Of a stretch of DNA of 64,000 nucleotides, positions 1 through 8,687 are shown in pieces. Within the stretch, counting starts at the first letter, position 1. Each line of letters opens with the position of its first letter. The stretch comes from Chitinophagaceae bacterium UBA1931 (GTDB taxonomy: Bacteria; Bacteroidota; Bacteroidia; Chitinophagales; Chitinophagaceae). The DNA is taken from assembly GCA_002337125.1 (NCBI GenBank), contig DDFJ01000002.1:190472-254471 (forward strand). Reading direction: 5' to 3'. The position numbers were made by a program, and so were the translations under genes. The notes beneath the pieces were generated by a model. It made no database searches, had not been told where the DNA came from, and saw nothing but the letters and a program-made list of their open reading frames with translations.

Positions 1-239
1 TTTCTTGAAGCTCTTGCTATAAGATAAATACCTGCAATTAAAAGTGCAATCGTTGACCAGAATGCAATTAATCCCTCCGTATCTTTTTTTGCTTCTTCTG
101 CTAAAGCATTTTGCCGGAGTTCGTCCTGGAATACCGAAGGAATATTTTTTACCGTTTGATAGTTTGAATCTCCGGGAGTATTTGACAAGTATACGGTGTC
201 TCCGTTAGTAACGATATAGGATAGCGAGTCTTGCGGCAT
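1..239 (-). CDS. Partial membrane protein, N-terminal 79 residues
   Basis: Open frame on the minus strand that starts with ATG at 239 and runs off the window edge, so only the N-terminus is visible. It begins MPQDSLSYIV, has a polar stretch, then a hydrophobic segment (about residues 59-75, core FWSTIALLIAGIYLIA) that looks like a transmembrane helix. Its start lies one base after the stop codon of the DUF2130 gene, so the two are probably co-transcribed. I do not recognise the family. The call rests on the frame being open to the edge and on the tight spacing. Confidence 0.5.
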   Translation of the reverse strand, partial: MPQDSLSYIVTNGDTVYLSNTPGDSNYQTVKNIPSVFQDELRQNALAEEAKKDTEGLIAFWSTIALLIAGIYLIARASR

Positions 240-240
240 A

Positions 241-1437
241 TTAATCGTCGGTTAATAAATCGTTGTTGTCTTCAAGTAAGTTAATGTTTACATCACTGCC
301 GGCAATTCCTTCAACAGATCCACGTATATGTGCAGCGTTGAGTAACACTTTTTCCAGTTGCTTTTCCCGTTGCTTCCACAATTTTTCCATGGCATCCCTT
401 TCTTTCTGGATGGAAATTTTCATGCTCATAAAACCCTCACGGATGGCTTTCCATTGTTCAGCAAACTCGTTGCCGGTAAGATAATCGTAAAGCATCTGCA
501 TTTTTTCGCCTTTGTTTTCCTGGCCTTTTGTTGCCTGTGCAATACGAACAATACTATCTCTCAACACATGTGTTAATGCCTTTACTTCTGCAAAACTGCA
601 GATCCAGACACCATCTTTTTGTCCAAACCGGTCAAAATCTTTGGGCATGGCATGCGATACAATCACGGCCACATCAGCAGCCTGGCTACGCATATCAGCC
701 TTTAGTTTTTCAATCCACTGTTCAGAAAATTCTTTGGTGCGTTTACTTTCAAAAATAATTTTACCACATTCCTGCCCGAATTTATTCCGCACCAGCAGAA
801 TACAATCTGCACCTTTCACGCCTTTACCAACTTCAGAAATAGTATCGTACGGAAATGACTGGCGCAGCAAATCTTCCAGCAGCAATTCCTGCACTTCGCC
901 CTGCAGTTGCATTGAACCTTGTTCGGCTTTGCGTTTCATTTCTTCAGCCAGCTTTTTCTGATCTTCCAGCTGCTTTTCCATTTCCCTGATCCGTAGCTGA
1001 AACTCTGTTTCCTTTGCTGCTATTCGTTGTTCTTCCAGCTTGCGGATGTCTTCTGATAATTTTTCACGCTCCAGCTGCAGTTTCTTCTGCACTTCCAGTT
1101 CCAGTTCGGCTTCTTTGTTTTTGAGTTCCTGTTCCCGTTTCAGGATTTCCAGTTGCTGCTGGCGTGCTTCTTTCAGTTTTTCCTCGTTTTCTTTATTGTT
1201 TTGTTCAAGCAGGCGAAGTTTATTTTCAAAATCAGATGCAATTGATTTGCGGATAAAATCTTCCGTTTCCTGCTGGGTTTTCTTTTTTTCTTCCTGCAGC
1301 TGTGTATCAAATTTCTGTTGCTGCTGTTTTTGCCATTCGGTCATTTTGCTGCGTAGTTCTTTCTGCACTTCCTCACGAATACTGTCGGTAGGTTCAAACT
1401 CATGGCCGCAGTTGGGGCATTTTATCTGGGTTGACAT
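241..1437 (-). CDS. DUF2130 protein: zinc ribbon, coiled coil and PD-(D/E)XK-like domain
   Basis: 398 residues. The N-terminus has a CPNCGHEF motif, one half of a possible zinc ribbon. A long Gln/Glu/Lys-rich coiled coil covers about residues 20-185. The C-terminal half matches the DUF2130 family as I know it, with GADCILLV followed by FESKRTKEF. The Asp and the E-x-K spaced this way suggest a PD-(D/E)XK nuclease-like fold, although no activity is established for the family to my knowledge. It could act on DNA or be a structural coiled-coil protein. It lies upstream of the partial membrane gene and diverges from the histidine kinase. Confidence 0.75.
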   Translation of the reverse strand: MSTQIKCPNCGHEFEPTDSIREEVQKELRSKMTEWQKQQQQKFDTQLQEEKKKTQQETEDFIRKSIASDFENKLRLLEQNNKENEEKLKEARQQQLEILKREQELKNKEAELELEVQKKLQLEREKLSEDIRKLEEQRIAAKETEFQLRIREMEKQLEDQKKLAEEMKRKAEQGSMQLQGEVQELLLEDLLRQSFPYDTISEVGKGVKGADCILLVRNKFGQECGKIIFESKRTKEFSEQWIEKLKADMRSQAADVAVIVSHAMPKDFDRFGQKDGVWICSFAEVKALTHVLRDSIVRIAQATKGQENKGEKMQMLYDYLTGNEFAEQWKAIREGFMSMKISIQKERDAMEKLWKQREKQLEKVLLNAAHIRGSVEGIAGSDVNINLLEDNNDLLTDD

Positions 1438-1688
1438 GCTGTTCTTTTTTGCAAGTTTACGAAAGATGTATCAGAGCTGTTTGCAGTCGTTGAATTGCTT
1501 TAAAAAAGATATCCGGGTGTTTTTGGGTAGAAATAAAACGTTCACATATCCGTCTTTTGTCACCAATATTTCTGAAAGTATTTGTCCATTTTGGGGATAA
1601 ATCCGGCAACTGCAGAACGAACAGGCAGGTAAACAGCTAAATGGGTTGGTTCTTTTTGTTGAACTGGCTGTTATAATCCCTGTTTCTT

Positions 1689-1696
1689 TATATTTG
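1689..1696 (+). promoter_or_regulatory. Candidate -7 element for the histidine kinase gene
   Basis: TATATTTG fits the Bacteroidota -7 consensus TAnnTTTG. It would place transcription start near 1700, downstream of the longest possible start codon (1646), and so argues for translation from ATG 1727. The rest of the 1438-1726 gap holds the divergent start region of the DUF2130 gene. I found no paired Crp/Fnr-type boxes in it. Confidence 0.45.
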
Positions 1697-1726
1697 CAGG
1701 CTGTAGGTCCAACCATAAACACAGGC

Positions 1727-2947
1727 ATGCAATCAATAGCCGATTCTAAACTTTTTCAGACTCTTTTCAATCACGCCAGTATTGGTATTATTGTAGTTAA
1801 TGAATCTACAGAAATAGCATTGGTGAACGAATTCGCATTAACTCAATTTGGCTATGGTAGTGTTGATGAATTGAAAGGACAGCCAATTGAAGTACTGGTT
1901 CCCATGCGTTATCAACATGCACATGTGGGGCACCGGAACAGCTATCATGAAAACCGTAAAAACCGTCCAATGGGCATTGGGCTCGACCTGCTTGCCAAGC
2001 GCAAAGATGGTACTGAATTCCCCGTTGAAGTTAGTTTGGGTAATTACGATATGGACGGACAAAGTTTTGTGGTGGCTTTTGTGAATGATATCACTCAACG
2101 AAAAGAATCGGAAAAAGCCATTAACAGGCTAAACGAAGACCTGGAAAAAATGGTAAAAGAGCGTACCGAATCGCTGGAAATAACGGTTGATAAGCTGAAC
2201 AAACAGATTATTGAAACAGAAGAAAAGGATAAGGAACTACGGGCAGCTCTTGACAAAGAAAAAGAACTGGGCGAACTGAAGTCGAGGTTTGTATCGGTAG
2301 CATCGCATGAATTCAGAACGCCGTTGAGTACTGTACTTTCATCCATCTACCTTCTCCAGAAATACAAAAACACGGATGAACAGCCCAAAAGGGATAAACA
2401 TATTCAGCGGATCATCTCATCAGTTAATCTTCTTACAGATATCCTGAACGACTTTCTGAACGTGGGAAAAATCGAAGAAGGAAAAATTCAGCCCCGTTAC
2501 TGTACATTTGATATTGCAAAGAGCATTTCTGATACAATTGCAGAAATGCGGGCTGTGGCAAAGAAAGGACAGGAAATTAAGTATTCGCATAACGGAAGTA
2601 CCGAGGTTGAACTTGATCCGGGGATGTTTAAACATATCACCTTAAATTTACTTTCGAATGCAATCAAATTTTCACCTGAAAATTCGGGTATTCATATTAA
2701 AACGGAAGTAGACGATACTTGTGTACAACTGAAGGTAAAAGACAGCGGAATTGGCATTTCAAAAGAAGATCAGGAGCATTTATTTGAACGGTTTTACAGG
2801 GCAACTAATGCGCTGAATATCCAGGGAACTGGACTAGGCTTGCACATTGTTTCGAAATATGCCGAACAAATGAACGGAAAAATCACCTGCAAAAGCGAAA
2901 TAGACAAAGGAACTGAGTTTACCGTCACTTTTTTAAACAAATATTAA
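1727..2947 (+). CDS. Cytoplasmic PAS-domain sensor histidine kinase
   Basis: 406 residues from ATG 1727. The open frame extends 27 codons upstream, but a -7 element at 1689-1696 lies inside that extension. Order: PAS domain (about 8-125), a coiled coil, HisKA with the H-box SHEFRTP (phospho-acceptor His194), then HATPase_c with N-box NLLSNAIKFS, G1 DSGIGIS and G2 GTGLGL. There is no transmembrane segment, so it should sense a cytoplasmic or diffusible signal. Within the PAS domain, YQHAHVGH places His66 where FixL has its proximal haem ligand, but the FixL distal Arg is not conserved. It probably phosphorylates the receiver-Crp protein encoded 6 bp downstream. Ligand is inference. Confidence 0.9.
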   Translation: MQSIADSKLFQTLFNHASIGIIVVNESTEIALVNEFALTQFGYGSVDELKGQPIEVLVPMRYQHAHVGHRNSYHENRKNRPMGIGLDLLAKRKDGTEFPVEVSLGNYDMDGQSFVVAFVNDITQRKESEKAINRLNEDLEKMVKERTESLEITVDKLNKQIIETEEKDKELRAALDKEKELGELKSRFVSVASHEFRTPLSTVLSSIYLLQKYKNTDEQPKRDKHIQRIISSVNLLTDILNDFLNVGKIEEGKIQPRYCTFDIAKSISDTIAEMRAVAKKGQEIKYSHNGSTEVELDPGMFKHITLNLLSNAIKFSPENSGIHIKTEVDDTCVQLKVKDSGIGISKEDQEHLFERFYRATNALNIQGTGLGLHIVSKYAEQMNGKITCKSEIDKGTEFTVTFLNKY

Positions 2948-2953
2948 TCAGCA

Positions 2954-4009
2954 ATGAAGAAAATTCTCTTGATAGAAGATAATGATGAAATAAGGGAGAA
3001 TACTGCCGAAATACTTGAACTGGCAAACTACAAGGTTGTGACAGCTGCCAATGGTAAGCTGGGAATTGAAACTGCTTTGGCTGAACAACCCGACCTGATT
3101 GTGTGCGACATCATGATGCCTGTTCTGGATGGTTATGGTGTTCTTCACGCATTGCATAAGAACGACAGTATTAAAAATATCCCTTTCATTTTTCTTACAG
3201 CAAAGACTGAGCGTAGTGATTTAAGAAAAGGGATGGAACTCGGTGCTGATGATTATATCACCAAACCTTTCAGTGGTACTGAGTTGCTGAATGCAATTGA
3301 AGGAAGATTAAAGAAAGCTGATTTAATTAAAGAAGAATTTTCTTCCGGCATTGAAGGCATCAACAAATTACTGGCAGCTGCAGGTTCTAAAGATGTACTT
3401 GAATCGTTAACCAAAGACCGTGATGTAAATAAGTACCGCAAAAAACAAACTGTTTACAACGAGGGTAACCGTGCAGCCCGTTTGTTTTACATTGTAAAAG
3501 GAAAAGTAAAAACATTTAAGTCAAACGACGACGGTAAAGAACTGGTTGTTGGTTTGTATAACGAAGGTGATTTTCTTGGTTATGTTGCATTGCTCGAAGG
3601 CAGCTCTTACAAAGAAACTGCAGAAGCAATGGAAGACAGCGAACTGGCAATTATTCCCAAAGCAGATTTTGATGAACTGATGAACAGTAACCCACAGGTT
3701 GCGCAGAAGTTTATTCAGTTACTGGCAAAAAATGTTGCTGAAAAAGAAGAGCATTTGCTGGGACTTGCATACAATTCACTCCGCAAAAAAGTTGCTGATG
3801 CTTTAATGAGCCTGCAACGGAAATATAAAACAGGCGATGGTAACTTTTCCATCAACATCAGTCGTGAAAACCTGGCAAGTATTGCAGGTACAGCAACTGA
3901 ATCACTGATACGAACACTGGGTGATTTCAGAACAGAAAAGCTGATTGATATAAAAGATGGAAACATCGTTATTCTCAACGAAAAGAAATTAGAAAACCTG
4001 CTGAATTAA
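2954..4009 (+). CDS. Response regulator: receiver domain fused to Crp/Fnr-type DNA-binding module
   Basis: 351 residues. The receiver domain (1-120) has acidic residues E8/D9, phospho-acceptor Asp52 in CDIMMP, Thr in FLTAKTE and Lys in ITKPF. A cNMP-binding-like beta roll follows (about 145-265) and then a Crp-type winged helix with recognition helix TESLIRTL. The Glu and Arg of that helix match the residues that read the TGA/TCA core in Crp/Fnr proteins. The roll lacks the usual RxA cAMP signature, and there is no cysteine cluster for an iron-sulfur centre. Phosphorylation by the adjacent kinase is therefore the likely input. It is the candidate regulator of the tandem TGA-N6-TCA promoters in this window (inference). 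Confidence 0.9.
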   Translation: MKKILLIEDNDEIRENTAEILELANYKVVTAANGKLGIETALAEQPDLIVCDIMMPVLDGYGVLHALHKNDSIKNIPFIFLTAKTERSDLRKGMELGADDYITKPFSGTELLNAIEGRLKKADLIKEEFSSGIEGINKLLAAAGSKDVLESLTKDRDVNKYRKKQTVYNEGNRAARLFYIVKGKVKTFKSNDDGKELVVGLYNEGDFLGYVALLEGSSYKETAEAMEDSELAIIPKADFDELMNSNPQVAQKFIQLLAKNVAEKEEHLLGLAYNSLRKKVADALMSLQRKYKTGDGNFSINISRENLASIAGTATESLIRTLGDFRTEKLIDIKDGNIVILNEKKLENLLN

Positions 4010-4025
4010 CAGCAGGTTTTTTGTT
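3993..4025. terminator. Bidirectional intrinsic terminator between convergent genes
   Basis: An 11-bp perfect stem (3993-4003 with 4010-4020) with loop AATTAA, which contains the stop codon of the response regulator. It is followed by a T run. The A-rich left flank gives a shorter T run on the other strand, so it can also serve the convergent gene ending at 4025. Confidence 0.8.
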
Positions 4026-5386
4026 TATACTCCAAACGGATAAGTTTCAGGCACAAGATGTGCATCGGGCGAAATGTGAAGCGGATACAATGCCCTTGTT
4101 TCAGCAAAATAAATAAACGCATCGTACCTCAACGGCAAAACAGTTGGAACATAGTTGCCGTATTTTTCATAATGCGGCTGGTAAACAACGCCAATAGCAC
4201 GGTGACCGATATGATGTTCCATTAACTGATCATTGGCTGAAAAATCATCCATCAATAAAAGCTTGTTTTCTTTTCCTGCCTGGTGAAGCATCCATTCCCA
4301 ACTTCCTTTTCTTGCTTCGGGTACCTGCATAGCCTGCATAGGTGCGCCCCAGTTACTACCCGCCATTACTGTTCCTTCGTACGAACCAAAACCAACAAGC
4401 ACAACTCCTTTTTCATGATGTTTTATGCGCAGCAGTTCGCCAATGTTGAACATGCCTTCATCAATCATATCGGTTGCTCTTGCATCACCAACATGCGTGT
4501 TGTGTGCCCAGATAATTGCTTTTGATTCGTTGCCGTGATATGCAAGTAAACGTTCTAATGTATCTTCCATGTGGCGTTCCCTGATATTCCAGCTGTGAGC
4601 CCCGCCTTTCATCATTGCCCGGTAATATTTTTCGGCATTTACAGCTATCACAGCATTTTGTTCCGCACTGAAAACATTTTCATGATCTGTATTATAAACG
4701 GGTAATTTTTCCCGGATGGTTTTTAAAAGATTCACTACTTCATCTTCACACAATTCAGGAACTAAACGTGCAGCTGCTGCGTAGTTTTTTCCTTCATCTT
4801 TCCTGTAAGGTTCAAAGCAATGCAATGCTTCTTCTGCAATTTTGTAAGTAGATGTATCGTTTTGTTTCAGGTATTGGAGAATGTTTTCCATGCTTTCCCA
4901 TAAACTGTACACATCCAAACCAAAGAAGCCGGCTTTTTGTTCAGGAGGCAAAGTTGAATTGTGTTTGTACAACCAATCAGCCAAGGAAACAGTTTCCCAA
5001 TTAGCCCACATCCATGTTGGCCAACGGTTGAAACTATGCAGAATTTTAAATGATGATTTGTGCGTGGTGTCGTAACCTTTTACAAAGCGGTTCAGTTTGT
5101 AACAATCAGGCCAATCGCCTTCCACAGCAATAAAGTTGAATCCTTTTTCTTCAATCAATCTTCGTGTAATATAATTTCTCCAGGTATAAAATTCATGCGT
5201 GCCATGTGATGCATCACCAATCAAAACAATTCTTGCATCACCAATCCGTGTAAACAAAGGTTCAAGATCAGTTTCGTTGTGTAAGAGATAACTTTCCTGC
5301 CTGATGCTGTTAATTACATCGGCTTCGTCCAGTATGGTTTCTTTCGGAAAGTTGTATTTCATTTGATTTTGTTTTGGTAACCACAA
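4025..5386 (-). CDS. Erythromycin-esterase family protein
   Basis: 453 residues, start ATG 5386 (an in-frame ATG at 5362 is an alternative). It has the family hallmarks IVLIGDASHGTHEF near the N-terminus, VEGDWPDC, and WAHNTHVGD with catalytic-type His and Asp/Glu residues. Members range from macrolide esterases to stress proteins of unknown substrate; nothing here shows antibiotic resistance. No signal peptide is visible, so it is likely cytoplasmic. The upstream gap carries two Crp/Fnr-type boxes in the geometry shared by seven other promoters. Related genes sit in hypoxia regulons elsewhere (Rv2030c in the mycobacterial DosR regulon), so a low-oxygen stress role is plausible. Confidence 0.8.
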   Translation of the reverse strand: MWLPKQNQMKYNFPKETILDEADVINSIRQESYLLHNETDLEPLFTRIGDARIVLIGDASHGTHEFYTWRNYITRRLIEEKGFNFIAVEGDWPDCYKLNRFVKGYDTTHKSSFKILHSFNRWPTWMWANWETVSLADWLYKHNSTLPPEQKAGFFGLDVYSLWESMENILQYLKQNDTSTYKIAEEALHCFEPYRKDEGKNYAAAARLVPELCEDEVVNLLKTIREKLPVYNTDHENVFSAEQNAVIAVNAEKYYRAMMKGGAHSWNIRERHMEDTLERLLAYHGNESKAIIWAHNTHVGDARATDMIDEGMFNIGELLRIKHHEKGVVLVGFGSYEGTVMAGSNWGAPMQAMQVPEARKGSWEWMLHQAGKENKLLLMDDFSANDQLMEHHIGHRAIGVVYQPHYEKYGNYVPTVLPLRYDAFIYFAETRALYPLHISPDAHLVPETYPFGV

Positions 5387-5427
5387 ACCGGTTTACTCAT
5401 AAGCAGGTGCAGAAATAATGACTGTAC

Positions 5428-5493
5428 CAAAGCAACTTCTTTTTAAAGAGAATTCCAATGAGGACTATCAAACCGAAATTTGATAAAGATCAT
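5428..5493 (-). promoter_or_regulatory. Tandem Crp/Fnr-type boxes and -7 element for the esterase-like gene
   Basis: Proximal box ATGAGGACTATCAA (core 5459-5470) and distal box TTGATAAAGATCAT (core 5481-5492) have centres 22 bp apart. On the minus strand TTGCTTTG (5435-5428) is one mismatch from TAnnTTTG and begins 29.5 bp from the proximal centre. Predicted transcription start is near 5423. Confidence 0.7.
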
Positions 5494-5577
5494 CGAAATG
5501 GGATGAAAGAAAAAGCCGGTTATTTTTCTGGAAATGCAGTTACAACATTGTTATTGTATTTTGAAACGGGCGATGGG

Positions 5578-6729
5578 TTAAAAACTCCAGCGCACTCTTA
5601 AAAAGAAGCGGTGATTAACATCGTTAAAGTCCTGGTTTGTTTTTGCGAAAAAACTTTGCCACACAAAATCAGCATCAAGATTTTGCGCAAGATTGTAACG
5701 CATGGAAGGTAAAACAATGAACAGGTTTGTACCGGGTGCATAAAGAACAGCAGCATTAGCTGAAAACAAAGGGGTGATTTCTTTTGAAACGGATGTCATA
5801 ATATTCCATTTGGTAGGCATCAGGTTTTCAGGCGAAAGATGCAGGTTGATGTTGTTCTGGTTTTGCAAAGGCACAGATAATCCCCGGTTATTGAACAAAA
5901 AGCTGAAGTTGGCATACAAACCTTTTTTAAATACGTAATCCCATTCAAGAGAAAGATTTAAATGATCAGTTGAATCTCTTTCAGCAAAGAAATATTGTAC
6001 TTCACCTTTAAAGCCTGCATCTTTTATACTGCCTGCCCATCCTGTTCCTAATGTAAAATGTTTGCTGTACATGCCGCCGATGAACTGAAAATCGTAATTC
6101 CATTTGTTGAATGTATATTTTGCTGCTGCAGTATTCTGTTTATTTTTTCCGTTGAAAGCATAAGCCATTTCAATATTGGAAAAATCATTTACCTGGTATT
6201 GAATTTTTGCAGCATCTGTGCCGGGACGTTCTTCATAATCAAAATCAAGAAAGTTAAAGGTGTTGAATAAGTCATTTGGATTCCAGGATGTAGTTATGCC
6301 CCAGTTGATACGTTGACGACCAATTCGTGTACTCCATTTTTTCTTTTTGTAATCAATATAAAACCGTTCCGTATTTGTATGCAACACAAAAGATGGTTTG
6401 TTTATCCATGTTACACTCATGTTTACCTGTTCATTTTCATTCTTGAGCTGCGATGCAAAATTGGGAGTCAATCGTATTTCTTCGCCCCAGAATAAGCGGT
6501 TTCGGAATTGTGCCACAGCAGTCAGTTCATCAGTTGGCTGCCATTTTATATTAATGCGGTTGTGTAATAAATTTCCTGAAGTTGAATTTTTAAATGAATG
6601 ATCGAAACTGATGTCTTCGAGATTTTTAATATAACCTTTTATCTCCCATTTCTTTTTTGTTTTAATACTGTCCTGTGAGTAACATGGATTAAAAATGAAC
6701 AAAAACAATATGGGATAAATCCATTTCAT
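5578..6729 (-). CDS. Outer-membrane beta-barrel protein of the Lol-like operon
   Basis: 383 residues with signal peptide (MKWIYPILFLFIFNPCYSQ). The rest alternates aromatic and polar residues, as in beta-barrel strands, and ends in the C-terminal aromatic signature RVRWSF. Sequences such as RIGRQRINWG and WNPNDLFN recall barrel families encoded near LolA-like or RND-type lipid exporters, but I cannot fix the Pfam family. It starts directly after the stop of the ATPase gene and is the last gene of the six-gene operon. It may form the outer-membrane exit or receptor for whatever the permeases move (inference). Confidence 0.65.
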   Translation of the reverse strand: MKWIYPILFLFIFNPCYSQDSIKTKKKWEIKGYIKNLEDISFDHSFKNSTSGNLLHNRINIKWQPTDELTAVAQFRNRLFWGEEIRLTPNFASQLKNENEQVNMSVTWINKPSFVLHTNTERFYIDYKKKKWSTRIGRQRINWGITTSWNPNDLFNTFNFLDFDYEERPGTDAAKIQYQVNDFSNIEMAYAFNGKNKQNTAAAKYTFNKWNYDFQFIGGMYSKHFTLGTGWAGSIKDAGFKGEVQYFFAERDSTDHLNLSLEWDYVFKKGLYANFSFLFNNRGLSVPLQNQNNINLHLSPENLMPTKWNIMTSVSKEITPLFSANAAVLYAPGTNLFIVLPSMRYNLAQNLDADFVWQSFFAKTNQDFNDVNHRFFLRVRWSF

Positions 6730-7452
6730 TTATTTTATTTCTGCATGTAGAATATTTGTATCAACCATTGCAGTATCGGAAGTTATTTTTCCATCAACAA
6801 GCGTAATAACTCTTTTGGCTCTTTCAATTACACGTTGATCATGCGTGGAAAACAGAAAAGTGATTTTTTCTTCTTTATTTAGCCGGGCCATAATATCAAG
6901 AAGATTGGATGCCGACTTAGAATCGAGATTGGCTGTTGGTTCATCTGCCAGGACAAATTTTGGTTTTGATGCAAGTGCTCTTGCAACAGCAACACGTTGT
7001 TGTTGTCCTCCTGAAAGTTGCGCTGGCCTGCTGTTTAATTTGTCTTCCATTTCAATTTCTTTAAATAGCTGACCGATACGCTCATTACGTGTTGCCTTTT
7101 TTGCACCCTGCAGCAACATTATAAACTCTGCATTTTCCTTTGCGGTGAGCACCGGAATTAAATTGAATGATTGAAATACAAAACCAATGTTTTTCAACCT
7201 GAATTCAATGAGTTCGCCGGGAGAAAGCTGGGTAATGTCAACACCATTGATCACAATATTTCCCTGGTCGGGTTTGTCAAGTCCGCCAATCAGGTTCAGC
7301 AACGTTGTTTTTCCTGAGCCGGAAGGTCCTACCAGTGCGGTAAACTCTCCTTCTTCAATATGCAGGTGTACATTATTTATTGCGTACACAGGTATTGTGT
7401 CAGGATTATAAACCTTGTTCACATTGTGCGCATCTATAACAGTGTTGCCCAT
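6730..7452 (-). CDS. LolD/MacB-type ABC transporter ATPase
   Basis: 240 residues. Walker A GPSGSGKTT, Q-loop VFQSFNL, signature LSGGQQQRVAVARAL, Walker B with VLADEPTANLD and the switch His in FSTHD are all present, so the ATPase should be active. This subgroup powers FtsX-type (MacB/LolCE) permeases that act by mechanotransmission. Two such permeases are encoded immediately upstream, with 11-bp and 9-bp gaps. It is cytoplasmic and membrane-associated. The cargo is unknown. Confidence 0.93.
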   Translation of the reverse strand: MGNTVIDAHNVNKVYNPDTIPVYAINNVHLHIEEGEFTALVGPSGSGKTTLLNLIGGLDKPDQGNIVINGVDITQLSPGELIEFRLKNIGFVFQSFNLIPVLTAKENAEFIMLLQGAKKATRNERIGQLFKEIEMEDKLNSRPAQLSGGQQQRVAVARALASKPKFVLADEPTANLDSKSASNLLDIMARLNKEEKITFLFSTHDQRVIERAKRVITLVDGKITSDTAMVDTNILHAEIK

Positions 7453-7463
7453 ATCATCTTTTT

Positions 7464-8678
7464 TTATTGTCGAAGTGCTTCTGCAGGTTGCAGCTTTAAT
7501 GCTTTTAAAGCAGGAAAAAGAAACGAAATCAATGCGGTGCCAATAACAATGAGTAAAACTCCTGCCAGTTTATCAAATGGAAATTCGAGATAAATTAATG
7601 TGCCAAATCCAAAACGGTTCATCATTTCTTTTCCCATGCCAGACAAATCCAAGCCGTGCTTGTGAAAGTAACTGATAAAGATCCAGCTTATTGCAAGTCC
7701 AACAGGAGTGCCGGCAAATGTGAGAAAAACGGTTTCGAATAATACAAGAAAAAATATGCGTATGCGGTTAGTTCCAAGAGCTACCATCATACCAATTTCC
7801 TTGGTTCGTTCAAGCACAGCCATAAGCATGGTATTAATGATGCCAAATGCCAGTGCCAGCATAATAATGATCATGATGATGTATGAATACTGATCAACGG
7901 TTTTAACCATAAATTCAGTTTCAGGTGAAAGCTCTTTCCACGATTCAATCTTCAGTGAAGGAAACAGTTGCTGCAATTGCTTTTGTTTTTTTTCTGTATC
8001 AAGATCATTTTGTAGCAGCACCACAATTTCCTGGAATGCATTGCCACATAAAAGGAGGTTGTTTAATGTGGCTTGTTTTACATATACATTTCGCTCATCA
8101 AGCGGAGTATTGCTGCTTTCGTAAACAGCTGCTACACGAAAAGCAGATGAAACAATTTCACCTGTTGTATCGGTAAATGTCAGCACCAGTTTTAAACCGG
8201 GACGAAGCTTCATTTTATCGGCCAGCTTTTTCCCGATTATGATTTCATTTTCTGCAGCATCATTAAATTCTTTTCCAGCAATTATTTTTTGTTTGAGTAA
8301 TGAAGTTTTGTATTCATCTTCAGCCACTATACCATTTACCTGAACACCTGCACTGCCGGTAGGTGTGGATAACATTCCTGTTGTGATGGATCTTGCCGAT
8401 GCAAACTTTACTCCTTCAATACTGCGGATTTTAGTGAGCAGGTTATTTCCGTTATCAATTACGTATCGTGGTTCGTAATCGTTTTTGAAACCGGGATTGT
8501 GCAGTTGAATATGACCGGTTTCTTCATCAATAACATTCCTCACCCTGCTTGTCATCATTCCATCATACAATGATTGTACTCCAATTCCTGCAAACAGTCC
8601 AATGGCAACTGATAGCATAATAATAATGCTCCGCATTTTATTCCGCCAGATATTCCGCCATGCCATTATCCAGATCAT
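7464..8678 (-). CDS. FtsX/LolE-type ABC permease (second of pair)
   Basis: 404 residues. One N-terminal transmembrane helix (about 15-38), a large periplasmic MacB-like core domain (about 40-265), then three C-terminal helices (about 270-395). This is the four-helix topology of the LolC/LolE/MacB class. MLMAVLERTKEIGMMVALGT is the typical coupling segment contacting the ATPase. Together with the neighbouring permease it should form a heterodimer. MacB-type proteins carry a fused ATPase; here it is separate, as in Lol systems. Confidence 0.9.
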   Translation of the reverse strand: MIWIMAWRNIWRNKMRSIIIMLSVAIGLFAGIGVQSLYDGMMTSRVRNVIDEETGHIQLHNPGFKNDYEPRYVIDNGNNLLTKIRSIEGVKFASARSITTGMLSTPTGSAGVQVNGIVAEDEYKTSLLKQKIIAGKEFNDAAENEIIIGKKLADKMKLRPGLKLVLTFTDTTGEIVSSAFRVAAVYESSNTPLDERNVYVKQATLNNLLLCGNAFQEIVVLLQNDLDTEKKQKQLQQLFPSLKIESWKELSPETEFMVKTVDQYSYIIMIIIMLALAFGIINTMLMAVLERTKEIGMMVALGTNRIRIFFLVLFETVFLTFAGTPVGLAISWIFISYFHKHGLDLSGMGKEMMNRFGFGTLIYLEFPFDKLAGVLLIVIGTALISFLFPALKALKLQPAEALRQ

Positions 8679-8687
8679 AAAAAAAGT

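Noticed and set aside
1040..1600. Ser/Cys-rich open frame on the plus strand
   Set aside because: It is the antisense of the Glu/Lys/Gln-rich coiled coil of the DUF2130 gene; composition is an artefact of the opposite strand.
1655..1672. Possible autoregulatory box before the histidine kinase
   Set aside because: Only TGA-N6-TGT is present, with no partner box and wrong distance from the -7 element.
1646..1726. 27-codon N-terminal extension of the histidine kinase
   Set aside because: A -7 element lies inside it, and the homologous PAS start fits ATG 1727.
4025..5386. Macrolide resistance gene
   Set aside because: Family membership alone does not show erythromycin hydrolysis, and the regulatory context fits a stress role better.
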